Counted from the stretch's first letter, positions 52,684 through 61,996 are shown. The stretch is 64,000 nucleotides of DNA from Chlamydia pneumoniae TW-183 (GCF_000007205.1 NC_005043.1:868001-932000), one strand, 5' to 3'. The notes: generated by a model not told the origin, from the letters alone. Translations and numbers: made by a program.

Positions 52684-54948
52684 ATGGTTTTTTTCCGTAA
52701 TTCTTTACTGCATTTAGTTGCCCTATCCGGAATGCTCTGTTGTTCTTCTGGAGTGGCTTTAACGATAGCCGAGAAGATGGCTTCTTTAGAGCACTCGGGG
52801 AGAGGAGCAGACGATTATGAGGGGATGGCTTCGTTTAATGCCAATATGAGGGAGTATAGCCTTCAGCTGAGCAAGTTGTATGAGGAAGCACGAAAGCTAC
52901 GCGCTTCTGGAACTGAGGATGAAGCTCTGTGGAAGGACTTAATTCGACGGATTGGTGAGGTGCGAGGCTATCTTCGAGAGATCGAGGAGCTTTGGGCTGC
53001 AGAAATTCGTGAGAAAGGGGGCAATCTCGAGGACTACGCCCTCTGGAATCACCCAGAGACTACGATTTACAATCTTGTTACCGATTACGGAACCGAAGAC
53101 TCTATTTATTTGATTCCTCAAGAAATCGGAGCGATTAAAATCGCAACCTTATCGAAATTTGTAGTTCCTAAAGAGTCTTTCGAAGACTGTCTCACTCAGA
53201 TCCTATCTCGCTTAGGTATTGGCGTGCGTCAGGTCAATTCTTGGATTAAGGAACTTTATATGATGCGTAAGGAGGGCTGCAGTGTTGCTGGAGTTTTTTC
53301 CTCCAGAAAAGATTTAGAGGCGCTCCCAGAAACAGCCTATATTGGTTTTGTATTGAATTCGAACGTAGATGCGCATACCAATCAACATGTCTTAAAAAAG
53401 TTCATTAACCCTGAAACAACGCATGTAGATGTGATTGCAGGACGTGTGTGGATTTTTGGTTCTGCGGGGGAAGTCGGCGAGCTTCTGAAGATTTATAATT
53501 TTGTGCAGTCGGAGAGCATACGTCAAGAGTATCGGGTGATTCCCTTAACTAAGATCGATCCAGGGGAGATGATTTCCATTCTCAACGCAGCATTTCGTGA
53601 GGATCTGACTAAAGATGTTAGTGAAGAATCTTTAGGCCTTCGTGTAGTTCCTTTACAGTATCAAGGGCGTTCGTTGTTTTTAAGTGGAACCGCGGCGTTA
53701 GTGCAGCAAGCGCTGACTCTCATTCGAGAGCTTGAAGAAGGGATTGAGAACCCTACGGATAAAACAGTATTTTGGTATAACGTCAAGCACTCCGATCCCC
53801 AAGAGTTGGCGGCATTGCTTTCCCAAGTCCATGATGTCTTCTCTGGCGAGAATAAGGCGAGTGTCGGAGCTGCAGATGGATGTGGGTCGCAATTAAATGC
53901 CTCGATCCAAATTGATACTACAGTAAGTTCTTCTGCGAAAGATGGCTCAGTGAAGTACGGAAACTTCATCGCGGATTCTAAGACAGGAACTCTGATTATG
54001 GTGGTTGAGAAAGAAGTTCTTCCACGTATTCAGATGCTACTTAAGAAACTAGATGTCCCTAAAAAGATGGTCCGTATCGAGGTGCTGTTATTTGAAAGAA
54101 AATTGGCACATGAGCAGAAATCTGGGTTAAATCTTCTACGTCTTGGTGAGGAAGTTTGTAAAAAAGGGTGCAGTCCTTCTGTGTCTTGGGCCGGGGGTAC
54201 TGGCATACTAGAATTTTTATTTAAAGGAAGTACGGGATCTTCGATAGTTCCTGGTTATGATCTCGCCTATCAATTTTTAATGGCTCAAGAGGACGTTCGG
54301 ATTAATGCGAGTCCTTCTGTAGTTACTATGAACCAAACCCCAGCACGGATTGCTGTTGTTGATGAAATGTCAATAGCGGTGTCTTCAGATAAAGATAAAG
54401 CGCAATACAATCGTGCGCAGTACGGTATCATGATAAAAATGCTCCCCGTAATTAATGTGGGAGAGGAAGACGGAAAAAGTTACATTACTTTAGAGACAGA
54501 CATCACCTTTGATACTACGGGAAAAAATCATGATGATCGTCCTGATGTTACAAGGCGTAATATTACTAATAAGGTGCGCATTGCTGACGGAGAGACTGTG
54601 ATTATTGGAGGTTTGCGTTGCAAACAGATGTCAGATTCTCATGATGGCATTCCTTTCCTTGGAGACATTCCTGGTATAGGGAAGTTATTTGGAATGAGTT
54701 CCACATCAGACAGTCTCACGGAGATGTTTGTATTTATCACTCCGAAGATCCTAGAAAATCCTGTAGAGCAACAAGAACGTAAAGAAGAAGCTTTACTCTC
54801 TTCGCGCCCTGGAGAGAGAGAAGAATACTATCAGGCTTTAGCAGCTAGTGAGGCTGCAGCACGAGCAGCTCATAAAAAATTAGAGATGTTCCCGGCATCA
54901 GGAGTATCTTTATCTCAGGTAGAGAGGCAAGAATACGATGGCTGCTAG
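52684..54948 (+). CDS. gspD: Type II secretion secretin GspD
   Basis: The multimeric outer-membrane channel of type II secretion. 754 residues with a signal peptide (LVALSGMLCCSSGVALT), a chlamydia-style helical N-terminal extension (about 25-120), N-domains (repeats near 220-380), and the secretin domain from about 420. The signature is VPFLGDIPGIGKLFG-like (GIPFLGDIPGIGKLFG), followed by LTEMFVFITPKIL. VRIEVLLFERKLAHEQKSG starts the barrel part. The ATG directly follows the previous stop, and the 3' end overlaps gspE by 11 bp. Confidence 0.93.
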   Translation: MVFFRNSLLHLVALSGMLCCSSGVALTIAEKMASLEHSGRGADDYEGMASFNANMREYSLQLSKLYEEARKLRASGTEDEALWKDLIRRIGEVRGYLREIEELWAAEIREKGGNLEDYALWNHPETTIYNLVTDYGTEDSIYLIPQEIGAIKIATLSKFVVPKESFEDCLTQILSRLGIGVRQVNSWIKELYMMRKEGCSVAGVFSSRKDLEALPETAYIGFVLNSNVDAHTNQHVLKKFINPETTHVDVIAGRVWIFGSAGEVGELLKIYNFVQSESIRQEYRVIPLTKIDPGEMISILNAAFREDLTKDVSEESLGLRVVPLQYQGRSLFLSGTAALVQQALTLIRELEEGIENPTDKTVFWYNVKHSDPQELAALLSQVHDVFSGENKASVGAADGCGSQLNASIQIDTTVSSSAKDGSVKYGNFIADSKTGTLIMVVEKEVLPRIQMLLKKLDVPKKMVRIEVLLFERKLAHEQKSGLNLLRLGEEVCKKGCSPSVSWAGGTGILEFLFKGSTGSSIVPGYDLAYQFLMAQEDVRINASPSVVTMNQTPARIAVVDEMSIAVSSDKDKAQYNRAQYGIMIKMLPVINVGEEDGKSYITLETDITFDTTGKNHDDRPDVTRRNITNKVRIADGETVIIGGLRCKQMSDSHDGIPFLGDIPGIGKLFGMSSTSDSLTEMFVFITPKILENPVEQQERKEEALLSSRPGEREEYYQALAASEAAARAAHKKLEMFPASGVSLSQVERQEYDGC

Positions 54949-56428
54949 TATTTTATCTCAGGAGCTTTTGGATATCCTTCCTTATACTTTTTTAAAGAAA
55001 CACTGTCTTCTCCCTATTGAAGAGAGTAGTGAGGCTATTACTATAGCCCATGCTACCGCGACTTCAGTCATTGCTCAAGATGAAGTCAAATTGTTAATAA
55101 AAAAGCCTGTGCGTTTCGTTCTAAAAGAGGAATCGGAGATTCTGCAGCGCTTACAGCAGCTCTACAGCAATCGGGAAGGTAATGTTTCCGATATGTTGTT
55201 AACAATGAAAGAGGAAGATGGCACTACGATTTCGGAAGAAGAAGATCTTCTGGAGACTACGGATACGATCCCAGTCGTACGCTTGTTGAACTGGATTCTG
55301 AAAGAAGCGATTGAAGAGCGCGCTTCGGACATTCATTTTGAGCCTTGTGAGGATTCTATGAGAATCCGCTACCGCATTGATGGTGTGCTTCACGATCGTC
55401 ATTCCCCACCTTCCCACCTGCGTTCGGCATTAACCACTCGGCTTAAAGTCCTCGCAAAGATGGATATTGCGGAGCACCGTCTTCCTCAAGACGGGCGTAT
55501 TAAGATCCATATTGGTGGTCAGGAAGTGGACATGCGTGTCAGCACGGTTCCCGTGATTTATGGCGAGCGTGTTGTTCTTCGTATTTTAGATAAGCGCAAT
55601 GTCATTTTGGATATCGCGGGCTTGCATATGCCTAAGGGTACCGAAATACTCTTTAAAGATACCATAACAGCTCCTGAAGGGATCCTTCTGGTTACAGGAC
55701 CTACAGGCAGTGGGAAAACTACGACCCTCTACAGTGTATTACAAGAGCTTAAGGGACCTTTAACAAATATCATGACGATCGAAGATCCTCCAGAGTATAA
55801 ACTGCCTGGAATTGCTCAGATTGCTGTGAAGCCTAAAATTGGGCTGACTTTCGCACGAGGGTTACGGCATTTACTGCGTCAAGATCCCGATATCCTTATG
55901 GTCGGAGAAATCCGAGATCAGGAAACTGCAGAAATCGCAATACAAGCAGCATTGACTGGGCATTTGGTAGTGAGCACGCTCCATACGAATGACGCTATTT
56001 CTGCGATTCCCCGTCTTCTGGATATGGGGATAGAATCCTATTTGTTATCGGCAACGCTCGTTGGCGTGGTTGCCCAGAGGCTGGTGCGAACCATTTGTCC
56101 CTATTGTAAGGTCGCTTATACTCCTGAGAATCAGGAAAAATCTTTTCTAGCTTCTCTAGGGAAAGATACAGAAATGCCTTTATATCGGGGGCAAGGGTGC
56201 GTGCATTGTTTCCGTTCCGGATATAAAGGAAGACAGGGAATTTACGAATTTTTACGCCCGAATACACTATTTCGTTCAGAAGTAGCCTCAAACCGCCCCT
56301 ATCATATTTTACGAGAAACTGCAGAACAAAACGGATTCTTACCGATCTTAGAGCACGGCATCGCTCTTGCTGTATCTGGTGAGACTACCTTAGCAGAAGT
56401 CTTAAGAGTTACCAAGCGCTGTGATTAG
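54938..56428 (+). CDS. gspE: Type II secretion / pilus assembly ATPase GspE
   Basis: The cytoplasmic hexameric ATPase that drives pseudopilus assembly. 496 residues. Walker A GPTGSGKTTTLYSVL is near 255. The Asp box is IMTIEDPPEY and Walker B ILMVGEIRDQETAE. The His box GHLVVSTLHTND precedes the zinc tetra-Cys CPYC...GCVHC near 390-430. The N-terminal domain binds the GspL/M-type platform in other systems; no gspL is seen here. It overlaps gspD by 11 bp and is followed by gspF. Confidence 0.95.
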   Translation: MAASILSQELLDILPYTFLKKHCLLPIEESSEAITIAHATATSVIAQDEVKLLIKKPVRFVLKEESEILQRLQQLYSNREGNVSDMLLTMKEEDGTTISEEEDLLETTDTIPVVRLLNWILKEAIEERASDIHFEPCEDSMRIRYRIDGVLHDRHSPPSHLRSALTTRLKVLAKMDIAEHRLPQDGRIKIHIGGQEVDMRVSTVPVIYGERVVLRILDKRNVILDIAGLHMPKGTEILFKDTITAPEGILLVTGPTGSGKTTTLYSVLQELKGPLTNIMTIEDPPEYKLPGIAQIAVKPKIGLTFARGLRHLLRQDPDILMVGEIRDQETAEIAIQAALTGHLVVSTLHTNDAISAIPRLLDMGIESYLLSATLVGVVAQRLVRTICPYCKVAYTPENQEKSFLASLGKDTEMPLYRGQGCVHCFRSGYKGRQGIYEFLRPNTLFRSEVASNRPYHILRETAEQNGFLPILEHGIALAVSGETTLAEVLRVTKRCD

Positions 56429-56437
56429 GGAGGGCGG

Positions 56438-57613
56438 ATGCCTCGATATCGGTATACATATTTAGATCCCAAAGAGCGAAGGAAACGAGGATATTTGGAA
56501 GCCCTTCATATACAAGAAGCTAGAGAAAAGCTCGCCCAGGAAAATATCCAAGTTTTGGATATTCGTGAGGTCGCCTTACGAAGAATGAGCATTAAAAGTA
56601 CCGAGCTCATCGTGTTTACAAAACAGCTCCTCCTCCTCCTACGCTCTGGACTGCCGCTATATGAAAGCTTGGTATCTCTCCGAGATCAGTATCATGAGCA
56701 GAAAATGGGACTTTTGCTCACATCGTTTATGGAAACTCTAAGATCGGGTGGGTCTTTATCTCAAGCTATGGCAGCACATCCGAATATCTTTGATCACTTT
56801 TATTGTAGTGGTGTCGCTGCTGGAGAAAGTGTGGGGAATCTCGAAGGGTGTCTGCAAAATATTATTGTTGTTCTGGAAGAGCGTGCGCAGATTACCAAGA
56901 AGATGGTCGGCGCATTAAGTTATCCTTGTGTGTTGTTAGTATTTTCTTTTGCCGTGATGCTTTTCTTTTTGTTAGGAGTGATCCCTTCATTAAAAGAGAC
57001 CTTTGAAAATATGGAAGTCAAAGGACTAACAAAAATTGTTTTTGGAGTTAGCGACTGTCTCTCCGCATACCGGTATCTATTTTTAGGATTTGCGAGTGCT
57101 TTGATTACCGTTGGAATTTTGATGCGCCATCGCATTCCCTGGAAAAAGATCCTAGAGAAGCTCTTATTTGCTTTGCCAGGAACCAAGAAGTTTGTTGTTA
57201 AGGTAGCGGTGAATCGGTTTTGTTCCGTGGCATCGGCAATCTTGAAGGGAGGGGGGACCCTAATCGAAGGTCTCGACTTGGGGTGTGACGCAATTCCCTA
57301 TGACAGACTGAAGACCGATATGAGAGATATTGTTCAGGCTGTAATCGGTGGGGGATCTTTAAGTCAGGAGCTTGCTCAGCGCTCTTGGGTTCCCAAGCTC
57401 GCTATAGGGATGATTGCTTTGGGAGAAGAGTCGGGGGATCTTGCCGACGTTTTAGGATATGTAGCCCACATTTATAATGAGGATACACAAAAAACGTTGG
57501 CTTCGATAACGTCGTGGTGTCAACCCGTGATTCTGATTTTTCTTGGTGGCCTGATCGGTGTGATCATGTTGGCAATATTGATCCCACTCACAAGCAATAT
57601 CCAAACATTATAA
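56438..57613 (+). CDS. gspF: Type II secretion inner-membrane protein GspF
   Basis: 391 residues made of two homologous halves (F-domains), each a cytoplasmic four-helix bundle with a membrane helix: YPCVLLVFSFAVMLFFLLGV (about 165-185), a second near 205-225, and the last at the C-terminus (ILIFLGGLIGVIMLAILIPL). GESVGNLEGCLQN and GEESGDLADVLGYV are the two paired repeat motifs. It anchors GspE to the membrane. It lies 10 bp after gspE. Confidence 0.94.
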   Translation: MPRYRYTYLDPKERRKRGYLEALHIQEAREKLAQENIQVLDIREVALRRMSIKSTELIVFTKQLLLLLRSGLPLYESLVSLRDQYHEQKMGLLLTSFMETLRSGGSLSQAMAAHPNIFDHFYCSGVAAGESVGNLEGCLQNIIVVLEERAQITKKMVGALSYPCVLLVFSFAVMLFFLLGVIPSLKETFENMEVKGLTKIVFGVSDCLSAYRYLFLGFASALITVGILMRHRIPWKKILEKLLFALPGTKKFVVKVAVNRFCSVASAILKGGGTLIEGLDLGCDAIPYDRLKTDMRDIVQAVIGGGSLSQELAQRSWVPKLAIGMIALGEESGDLADVLGYVAHIYNEDTQKTLASITSWCQPVILIFLGGLIGVIMLAILIPLTSNIQTL

Positions 57614-57636
57614 AGTGTGTACTCAGAGGAGTCGGT

Positions 57637-58008
57637 ATGAAAAGACAAAAGAGAAAGCAGTCCATCACATTGATTGAGATGATGGTTGTAATCACCCTCA
57701 TAGGGATTATTGGTGGTGCTTTAGCATTCAATATGCGAGGCAGTATCCATAAAGGTAAGGTATTTCAATCTGAGCAAAATTGTGCGAAAGTATACGACAT
57801 CTTGATGATGGAGTATGCCACGGGGGGATCTTCGTTAAAGGAAATCATTGCTCATAAGGAGACAGTTGTCGAAGAGGCTTCTTGGTGTAAAGAGGGTAGG
57901 AAATTACTTAAAGACGCTTGGGGAGAAGATCTGATTGTGCAACTTAATGATAAGGGTGATGATTTAGTCATCTTCTCTAAGCGTGTACAAAGTTCAAATA
58001 AGAAGTAA
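57637..58008 (+). CDS. gspG: Major pseudopilin GspG-like
   Basis: 123 residues from the ATG at 57637, which has AGAGGAG upstream; the longer frame overlaps gspF. The N-terminus is a class III signal: KRKQS/ITLIEMMVVITLIG. It has Glu at +5 and a hydrophobic helix, but Ser instead of Gly at -1 and Ile instead of Phe at +1. The C-terminal part (DAWGEDLIVQLNDKGDDLVI) resembles the calcium-binding GspG end (D-x-W-G). It builds the pseudopilus with the three genes that follow. Confidence 0.86.
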   Translation: MKRQKRKQSITLIEMMVVITLIGIIGGALAFNMRGSIHKGKVFQSEQNCAKVYDILMMEYATGGSSLKEIIAHKETVVEEASWCKEGRKLLKDAWGEDLIVQLNDKGDDLVIFSKRVQSSNKK

Positions 58009-58023
58009 CTCTTGAGTAACATC

Positions 58024-58458
58024 ATGGGGTCTCGACGTAAACTTAAACGTAGCTTTTTACTTATAGAAGTCCTGATGGCGCTTTCTTTGGTTTGTGCAGT
58101 GCTCTTGCCCTGCATCAGATTTTACTACGCCATCCACAGGTCTTTTGAGGAAGATATTTTTAATTTGCAATTGCCAGCCCTGATCGACCACTGCTTTCTA
58201 TCTGTTGAAGAAAAGATGCGTCAGCAAATGGCAGAAGGAACTGTTCTCACCTCAGGGAAAGGGCAGACAGTTTCTTTAGCATATACCAGTCAGGGGATAG
58301 GCTATCGGATCCCTTATGGTTACAATGTAGATATCCGTCAGGAAGTCCGTGGTGATAATCTTAAGATGAAAGTTTGCCTTGCCGATGTTGTTGTGGAACT
58401 TTTCCCAGATCAGAAACAAGCAGTATCCGTACAGAGATGCCTATGTGTAACTCTATAG
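58024..58458 (+). CDS. Minor pseudopilin (CT568-like)
   Basis: 144 residues from the ATG at 58024; a TTG at 58012 is an alternative. The prepilin signal KLKRS/FLLIEVLMALSLVC contains Glu at +5 and Ser at -1. The hydrophobic helix continues to about residue 35, then a soluble domain with beta-strands. It is probably GspH- or GspI-like by order in the operon, but I cannot assign it to either. It starts 15 bp after gspG. The next gene follows by 2 bp. Confidence 0.8.
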   Translation: MGSRRKLKRSFLLIEVLMALSLVCAVLLPCIRFYYAIHRSFEEDIFNLQLPALIDHCFLSVEEKMRQQMAEGTVLTSGKGQTVSLAYTSQGIGYRIPYGYNVDIRQEVRGDNLKMKVCLADVVVELFPDQKQAVSVQRCLCVTL

Positions 58459-58460
58459 CT

Positions 58461-58985
58461 ATGAAAAAGCAAAAGCGTGGCTTTGTGCTTATGGAATTAC
58501 TCATGTCGTTCACTCTAATTGCTTTGTTATTAGGGACTTTAGGATTTTGGTATCGGAAAATTTATACTGTACAAAAGCAAAAAGAACGTATTTATAACTT
58601 TTATATCGAAGAAAGCCGAGCCTACAAGCAGCTCAGAACCCTGTTTAGCATGTCCTTGTCTTCATCTTACGAGGAGCCTGGATCATTATTTTCTTTAATC
58701 TTTGATCGGGGTGTTTATCGAGATCCTAAGCTGGCAGGTGCGGTACGAGCTTCTCTCCATCATGACACCAAGGATCAGAGATTGGAACTTCGTATTTGTA
58801 ATATTAAGGATCAGTCTTACTTTGAAACACAGCGACTGCTCTCCCACGTGACCCATGTTGTACTTTCCTTCCAGAGAAATCCTGATCCTGAAAAACTTCC
58901 TGAAACAATTGCTTTAACTATAACACGGGAACCTAAAGCATATCCTCCAAGGACGTTAACATACCAATTTGCGGTTGGGAAATAA
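58461..58985 (+). CDS. Minor pseudopilin (CT567-like)
   Basis: 174 residues from the ATG at 58461, 2 bp after the previous stop. The prepilin signal KKQKRG/FVLMELLMSFTLIAL has a canonical Gly-Phe cleavage site and Glu at +5. The soluble part is about 140 residues. The position after gspG and CT568 and the size suggest GspJ, but this is not certain. Confidence 0.8.
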   Translation: MKKQKRGFVLMELLMSFTLIALLLGTLGFWYRKIYTVQKQKERIYNFYIEESRAYKQLRTLFSMSLSSSYEEPGSLFSLIFDRGVYRDPKLAGAVRASLHHDTKDQRLELRICNIKDQSYFETQRLLSHVTHVVLSFQRNPDPEKLPETIALTITREPKAYPPRTLTYQFAVGK

Positions 58986-58989
58986 GCCT

Positions 58990-59994
58990 ATGCAACCTTT
59001 TATCTTTACTTTACTGTGCTTGACATCTTTGGTTTCTTTAGTCGCCTTTGATGCTGCGAATGCTCGTAAACGTTGTGCCTGTGCTCAAACTATAGAACGT
59101 GGAGAGAACTTCTTTTCCATAAAACGCTCTGCTTGTGCTGAAATCGAATATCAAGAAAAATCTCGCCACGCCTCAGCAATTGAAAGAATCTCAAAAGATA
59201 AAGGCAAAGTCACTCCAAAGCAGATTGCGAAAGTAGCTACTAAGAAAAAGCAAAGATACCGTTTATTGCAGGTTCCTTTTTCAAGGCCTCCGAATAACTC
59301 AAGGTATAACCTCTATGCTTTGCTTAGTGAACCTCCCGAATGCTATAGCGATACAGCATCATGGTATGCTATTTTTATTCGGTTACTTCGACGTGCTTAT
59401 GTAGACACGGGAAATGTACCTCCTGGATCTGAGTATGCCATCGCTAATGCTTTGATAAGTAACAAACAAGAGATTTTAGAGAGGGGAGCGCAGCTTGGAC
59501 CCGATGTTATTGAAACTCTAACATTGCCTGAGGAACAAGCCGAGATTTTTTATAAAATGCTCAAAGGGTCGTCAAACTCTCAGTCGCTACTGAATTTTCT
59601 GCATTATGAAGAGAAAAGCTTAGGCCACTGTAAGCTAAATCTGATCTTCATGGATCCCCTACTGTTAGAAGCTGTTCTAGATCATCCCGATGCTTATAGG
59701 GAAACGTCGCTCCTGCGCGATGGCATTTGGGAAGCGGTGAAGCGTCAAGAACATGCCATCCAAGAACATGGCCAGGCAGCTGCTTTGGAGCTTTTTAAAA
59801 CACGCACCGACTTCCGCCTGGAGCTGCGAGATAAGATGCAGTTACTTCTAAGTCGATACGATTTGCTCCCCTTATTAAATAAAAAAATGTTCGACTACAC
59901 CTTAGGAAGTGCCGGAGATTACTTATTTTTGGTAGACCCAGATACTAAGGCAATTTCTCGATGTCGCTGCCCTTCAAAGAGTATTAAATTATAA
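58990..59994 (+). CDS. Hypothetical exported protein at the GspK position (CT566-like)
   Basis: 334 residues from the ATG at 58990; the longer frame opens at a TTG inside the previous gene. The N-terminus MQPFIFTLLCLTSLVSLVAF is a hydrophobic signal or anchor without the pilin Glu. The rest is helical and mostly polar, with TLPEEQAEIFYKML near the middle. The slot, after three pseudopilins, is that of gspK, whose product caps the pseudopilus tip. Sequence does not prove it. It starts 4 bp after the previous stop and ends the operon. Confidence 0.65.
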   Translation: MQPFIFTLLCLTSLVSLVAFDAANARKRCACAQTIERGENFFSIKRSACAEIEYQEKSRHASAIERISKDKGKVTPKQIAKVATKKKQRYRLLQVPFSRPPNNSRYNLYALLSEPPECYSDTASWYAIFIRLLRRAYVDTGNVPPGSEYAIANALISNKQEILERGAQLGPDVIETLTLPEEQAEIFYKMLKGSSNSQSLLNFLHYEEKSLGHCKLNLIFMDPLLLEAVLDHPDAYRETSLLRDGIWEAVKRQEHAIQEHGQAAALELFKTRTDFRLELRDKMQLLLSRYDLLPLLNKKMFDYTLGSAGDYLFLVDPDTKAISRCRCPSKSIKL

Positions 59995-60027
59995 TTTAAT
60001 TTTAATATTTATTTTAAATAGTTTTTT

Positions 60028-60056
60028 TTGATAATTGTCTTAATAAGTACTATAAA
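60028..60056 (+). promoter_or_regulatory. Predicted promoter of the Inc-like gene
   Basis: TTGATA (60028-60033), a 17-bp spacer and TATAAA (60051-60056), 22 bp ahead of the ATG at 60079. Spacer length and both hexamers fit well. Confidence 0.6.
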
Positions 60057-60078
60057 AAATATTTCTATAGGTAGGGCC

Positions 60079-60555
60079 ATGGCAGACGAGACCCCGAAAG
60101 AGAACTCCTCCAAAGAATCGTCCTCACAATTTGACTCTTTGAAGCGTAAGGTGAAAGATTTACACTCCAATCCTAAAGTAGGGAAATGGAAGAAGTTTCT
60201 TTCTCATCGAGCTTGCGAAGCTATCGGTGGTTGCTTGGTGCTGGTTGGTATCATCGCTGATTTTATTTCATGGGCTGGAGGACTGTTTATTGCTTGTGGT
60301 GTGGTCCTAGGTTTTCACGTTGAAATTCGTAAAATGCTTAGCAATCTCCAGAGCTATTCGATTGCTAATGGCCCTATTAAGAATGCAATTCTCTGTGGCT
60401 TGATTTTATTTTTTGTATTAAACATCCCTTCCTTTGCAGTCTCGTTTATTGTTCTCTGTGTCATTCTTTCTTTTATTACAACAGCACCGTCATGTTCGAC
60501 GTGTTCGAAAGATCATTGTGACAAACATCAAGATACTTCTAATAAACCTTCTTAA
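60079..60555 (+). CDS. Putative inclusion membrane (Inc) protein (CT565-like)
   Basis: 158 residues from the ATG at 60079 (GTAGGG upstream); the longer frame begins at a TTG that is part of the -35 element. A polar Ser/Glu-rich N-terminus (about 1-45, no Sec signal) is followed by a first pair of helices (CLVLVGIIADFISWAGGLFI) and, after a short loop, a second pair (ILCGLILFFVLNIPSFAVSF). The paired bilobed hydrophobic domains and absent Sec signal are the marks of type III-secreted Inc proteins. The cytosolic tail ends with a Cys/His-rich stretch (SCSTCSKDHCDKHQ). The gene is flanked by a promoter and a terminator. Confidence 0.8.
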   Translation: MADETPKENSSKESSSQFDSLKRKVKDLHSNPKVGKWKKFLSHRACEAIGGCLVLVGIIADFISWAGGLFIACGVVLGFHVEIRKMLSNLQSYSIANGPIKNAILCGLILFFVLNIPSFAVSFIVLCVILSFITTAPSCSTCSKDHCDKHQDTSNKPS

Positions 60556-60573
60556 AACTACTTTTTCCCTAAA

Positions 60574-60619
60574 GGCAAAATGTTGAAGCCCTCCTTTCCT
60601 CAACTTTTTGCCTTGTTTT
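60574..60619 (+). terminator. Terminator after the Inc-like gene
   Basis: GGCAAAA-T-GTTGA (60574-60586) pairs with TCAAC-T-TTTTGCC (60600-60612), leaving one T/T mismatch, followed by TTGTTTT. The remaining about 200 bp up to sctT show no ORF. Confidence 0.6.
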
Positions 60620-60820
60620 CAGGCATGTTCGTCGAGAGCTCACAGGCTGGAACGTATCTCATGTTTTAAGAGATGCATCCTTTTCTATAGTCTTGAATTT
60701 ATAGATTCTTAGATTACAAAAGAATATGCGAGAGATTCCCTAAGATAATCCATAAACAGTGCGCTAAGATTCGTAAGTGAGCGCATCTCCAGATAAGAGT
60801 CACGATAAGAGCCTAGGGGA

Positions 60821-61690
60821 TTAGAGTACTTGAGGGTTGGAACCTAGGAGCATAATGGGGACTTCTTTGAACCAAGCAAGAGTGAAATAATCTATCTGCT
60901 TAATTATGAACCACCACGCCAGGGTGAGAAAGAGAAGACCCATGAAAGCCTTAAGGGCAGAGAGGAGGTAGATGACCTGAACTTGAGGTGCCATACGGTT
61001 AATAATCCCTAAGAATAGGTCGGACATTAACATCGCCAAAGCTGCAGGAGCACTCAGCTGTATGGTCATCACGAGACAGAGCTGGCACATCTTGATCATA
61101 GTAATCCAAATCGGGGCACTTAAGCTCATCATCTCGGCAGGAAAGAAACTATGGATCGGAATGACTTCAAGAGTTTGCAATAACAAAGAGATTACAATAC
61201 GGTGACCACCCACTAACCAAAAAATAATAGTCACGAAGTAATGGTATAAAATGCCATGCGGAGAGGTCTGCTCAATGGAAATCAGGGATGTCGCGCCCTC
61301 TAAACCCTGAATCCCTTGTTGGTTAGTGATGAAAGATCCTGCCGATTGTGCAGCATAAAAGGGAAATGCTAAAACAAAGCCTATCACAATGCCTATGATC
61401 ATCTCCTTCACAAGTAAAACATAAAAGAGATTGTTATCCATGTAATTTGTGATCTGCGTATCCGCCAAGACTTTTGGAAAGATGATTGCAAGCCAAGAGA
61501 GACTAATCCCGATTTTAATAGGGGAGGGAAAGAGCTTTGCTCCTAAGAAGGGAGCTACAGCAAAAATAGGAAGCAGACGGGCTAATAAAAGAAGAAAAAC
61601 TGACCAAACATAGGCCGGAGGATGTTGAAAGATATAATCTAAGTAAGCAGAACCTAGGTTGGAAAAAAGCTCTGGTAGAGAGATTCCCAT
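60821..61690 (-). CDS. sctT: Type III export apparatus protein SctT (CdsT)
   Basis: 289 residues from the ATG at 61690; the longer frame starts inside sctS. Several helices: VWSVFLLLLARLLPIFAVAP, IGISLSWLAIIFPKVLA, MIIGIVIGFVLAFPFYAAQ and LLSALKAFMGLLFLTLAWW. The FliR/SctT mark, ITNQQGIQGLEGATSL-like loop, lies near 125. It sits in the inner-membrane export gate with SctR and SctS. It is the last gene of the operon. Confidence 0.92.
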   Translation of the reverse strand: MGISLPELFSNLGSAYLDYIFQHPPAYVWSVFLLLLARLLPIFAVAPFLGAKLFPSPIKIGISLSWLAIIFPKVLADTQITNYMDNNLFYVLLVKEMIIGIVIGFVLAFPFYAAQSAGSFITNQQGIQGLEGATSLISIEQTSPHGILYHYFVTIIFWLVGGHRIVISLLLQTLEVIPIHSFFPAEMMSLSAPIWITMIKMCQLCLVMTIQLSAPAALAMLMSDLFLGIINRMAPQVQVIYLLSALKAFMGLLFLTLAWWFIIKQIDYFTLAWFKEVPIMLLGSNPQVL

Positions 61691-61697
61691 AAGCTCT

Positions 61698-61985
61698 TTA
61701 TTTCCATTTATAGAAGTTTTGGAAAATCTGACCTGCAAAGCGTAAAATCATATTGCTAAGCCACCCTCCAGAGATCATTAAGGTTCCAAAAATCACGACT
61801 AGTTTGACTGCAAAAGCGAAGGTCTGTTCTTGGATTTGTGTTGCGGCTTGGAAGATCGCAACCATAATCCCGACTATGGAAGCTAAGATGATGGGAGGTG
61901 CCGAAACAATCAAAATAAGTAATAATGATTGGTAGGAGTACTCAAAAAGAACAGATTTGAAACTAGTTGCGAAAAATGCTAACAC
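61698..61985 (-). CDS. sctS: Type III export apparatus protein SctS (CdsS)
   Basis: 95 residues with two helices: SYQSLLLILIVSAPPIILAS and FAVKLVVIFGTLMISGGWLS. The QEQTFAF-type turn between them (TQIQEQTFAFAVKL) is the FliQ/SctS signature. The start follows sctR by 11 bp, and sctT begins 7 bp after the stop. Confidence 0.93.
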   Translation of the reverse strand: MLAFFATSFKSVLFEYSYQSLLLILIVSAPPIILASIVGIMVAIFQAATQIQEQTFAFAVKLVVIFGTLMISGGWLSNMILRFAGQIFQNFYKWK

Positions 61986-61996
61986 GGCACGTGTCC

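Noticed and set aside
60028-60078. TTG start extending the Inc-like protein by 17 residues
   Set aside because: The TTG is the -35 element of a good promoter; a ribosome site precedes the ATG at 60079.
60759-60785. GCGCT...AGCGC hairpin downstream of sctT as terminator
   Set aside because: Only a five-base stem with a large loop and no T-run in the minus direction.
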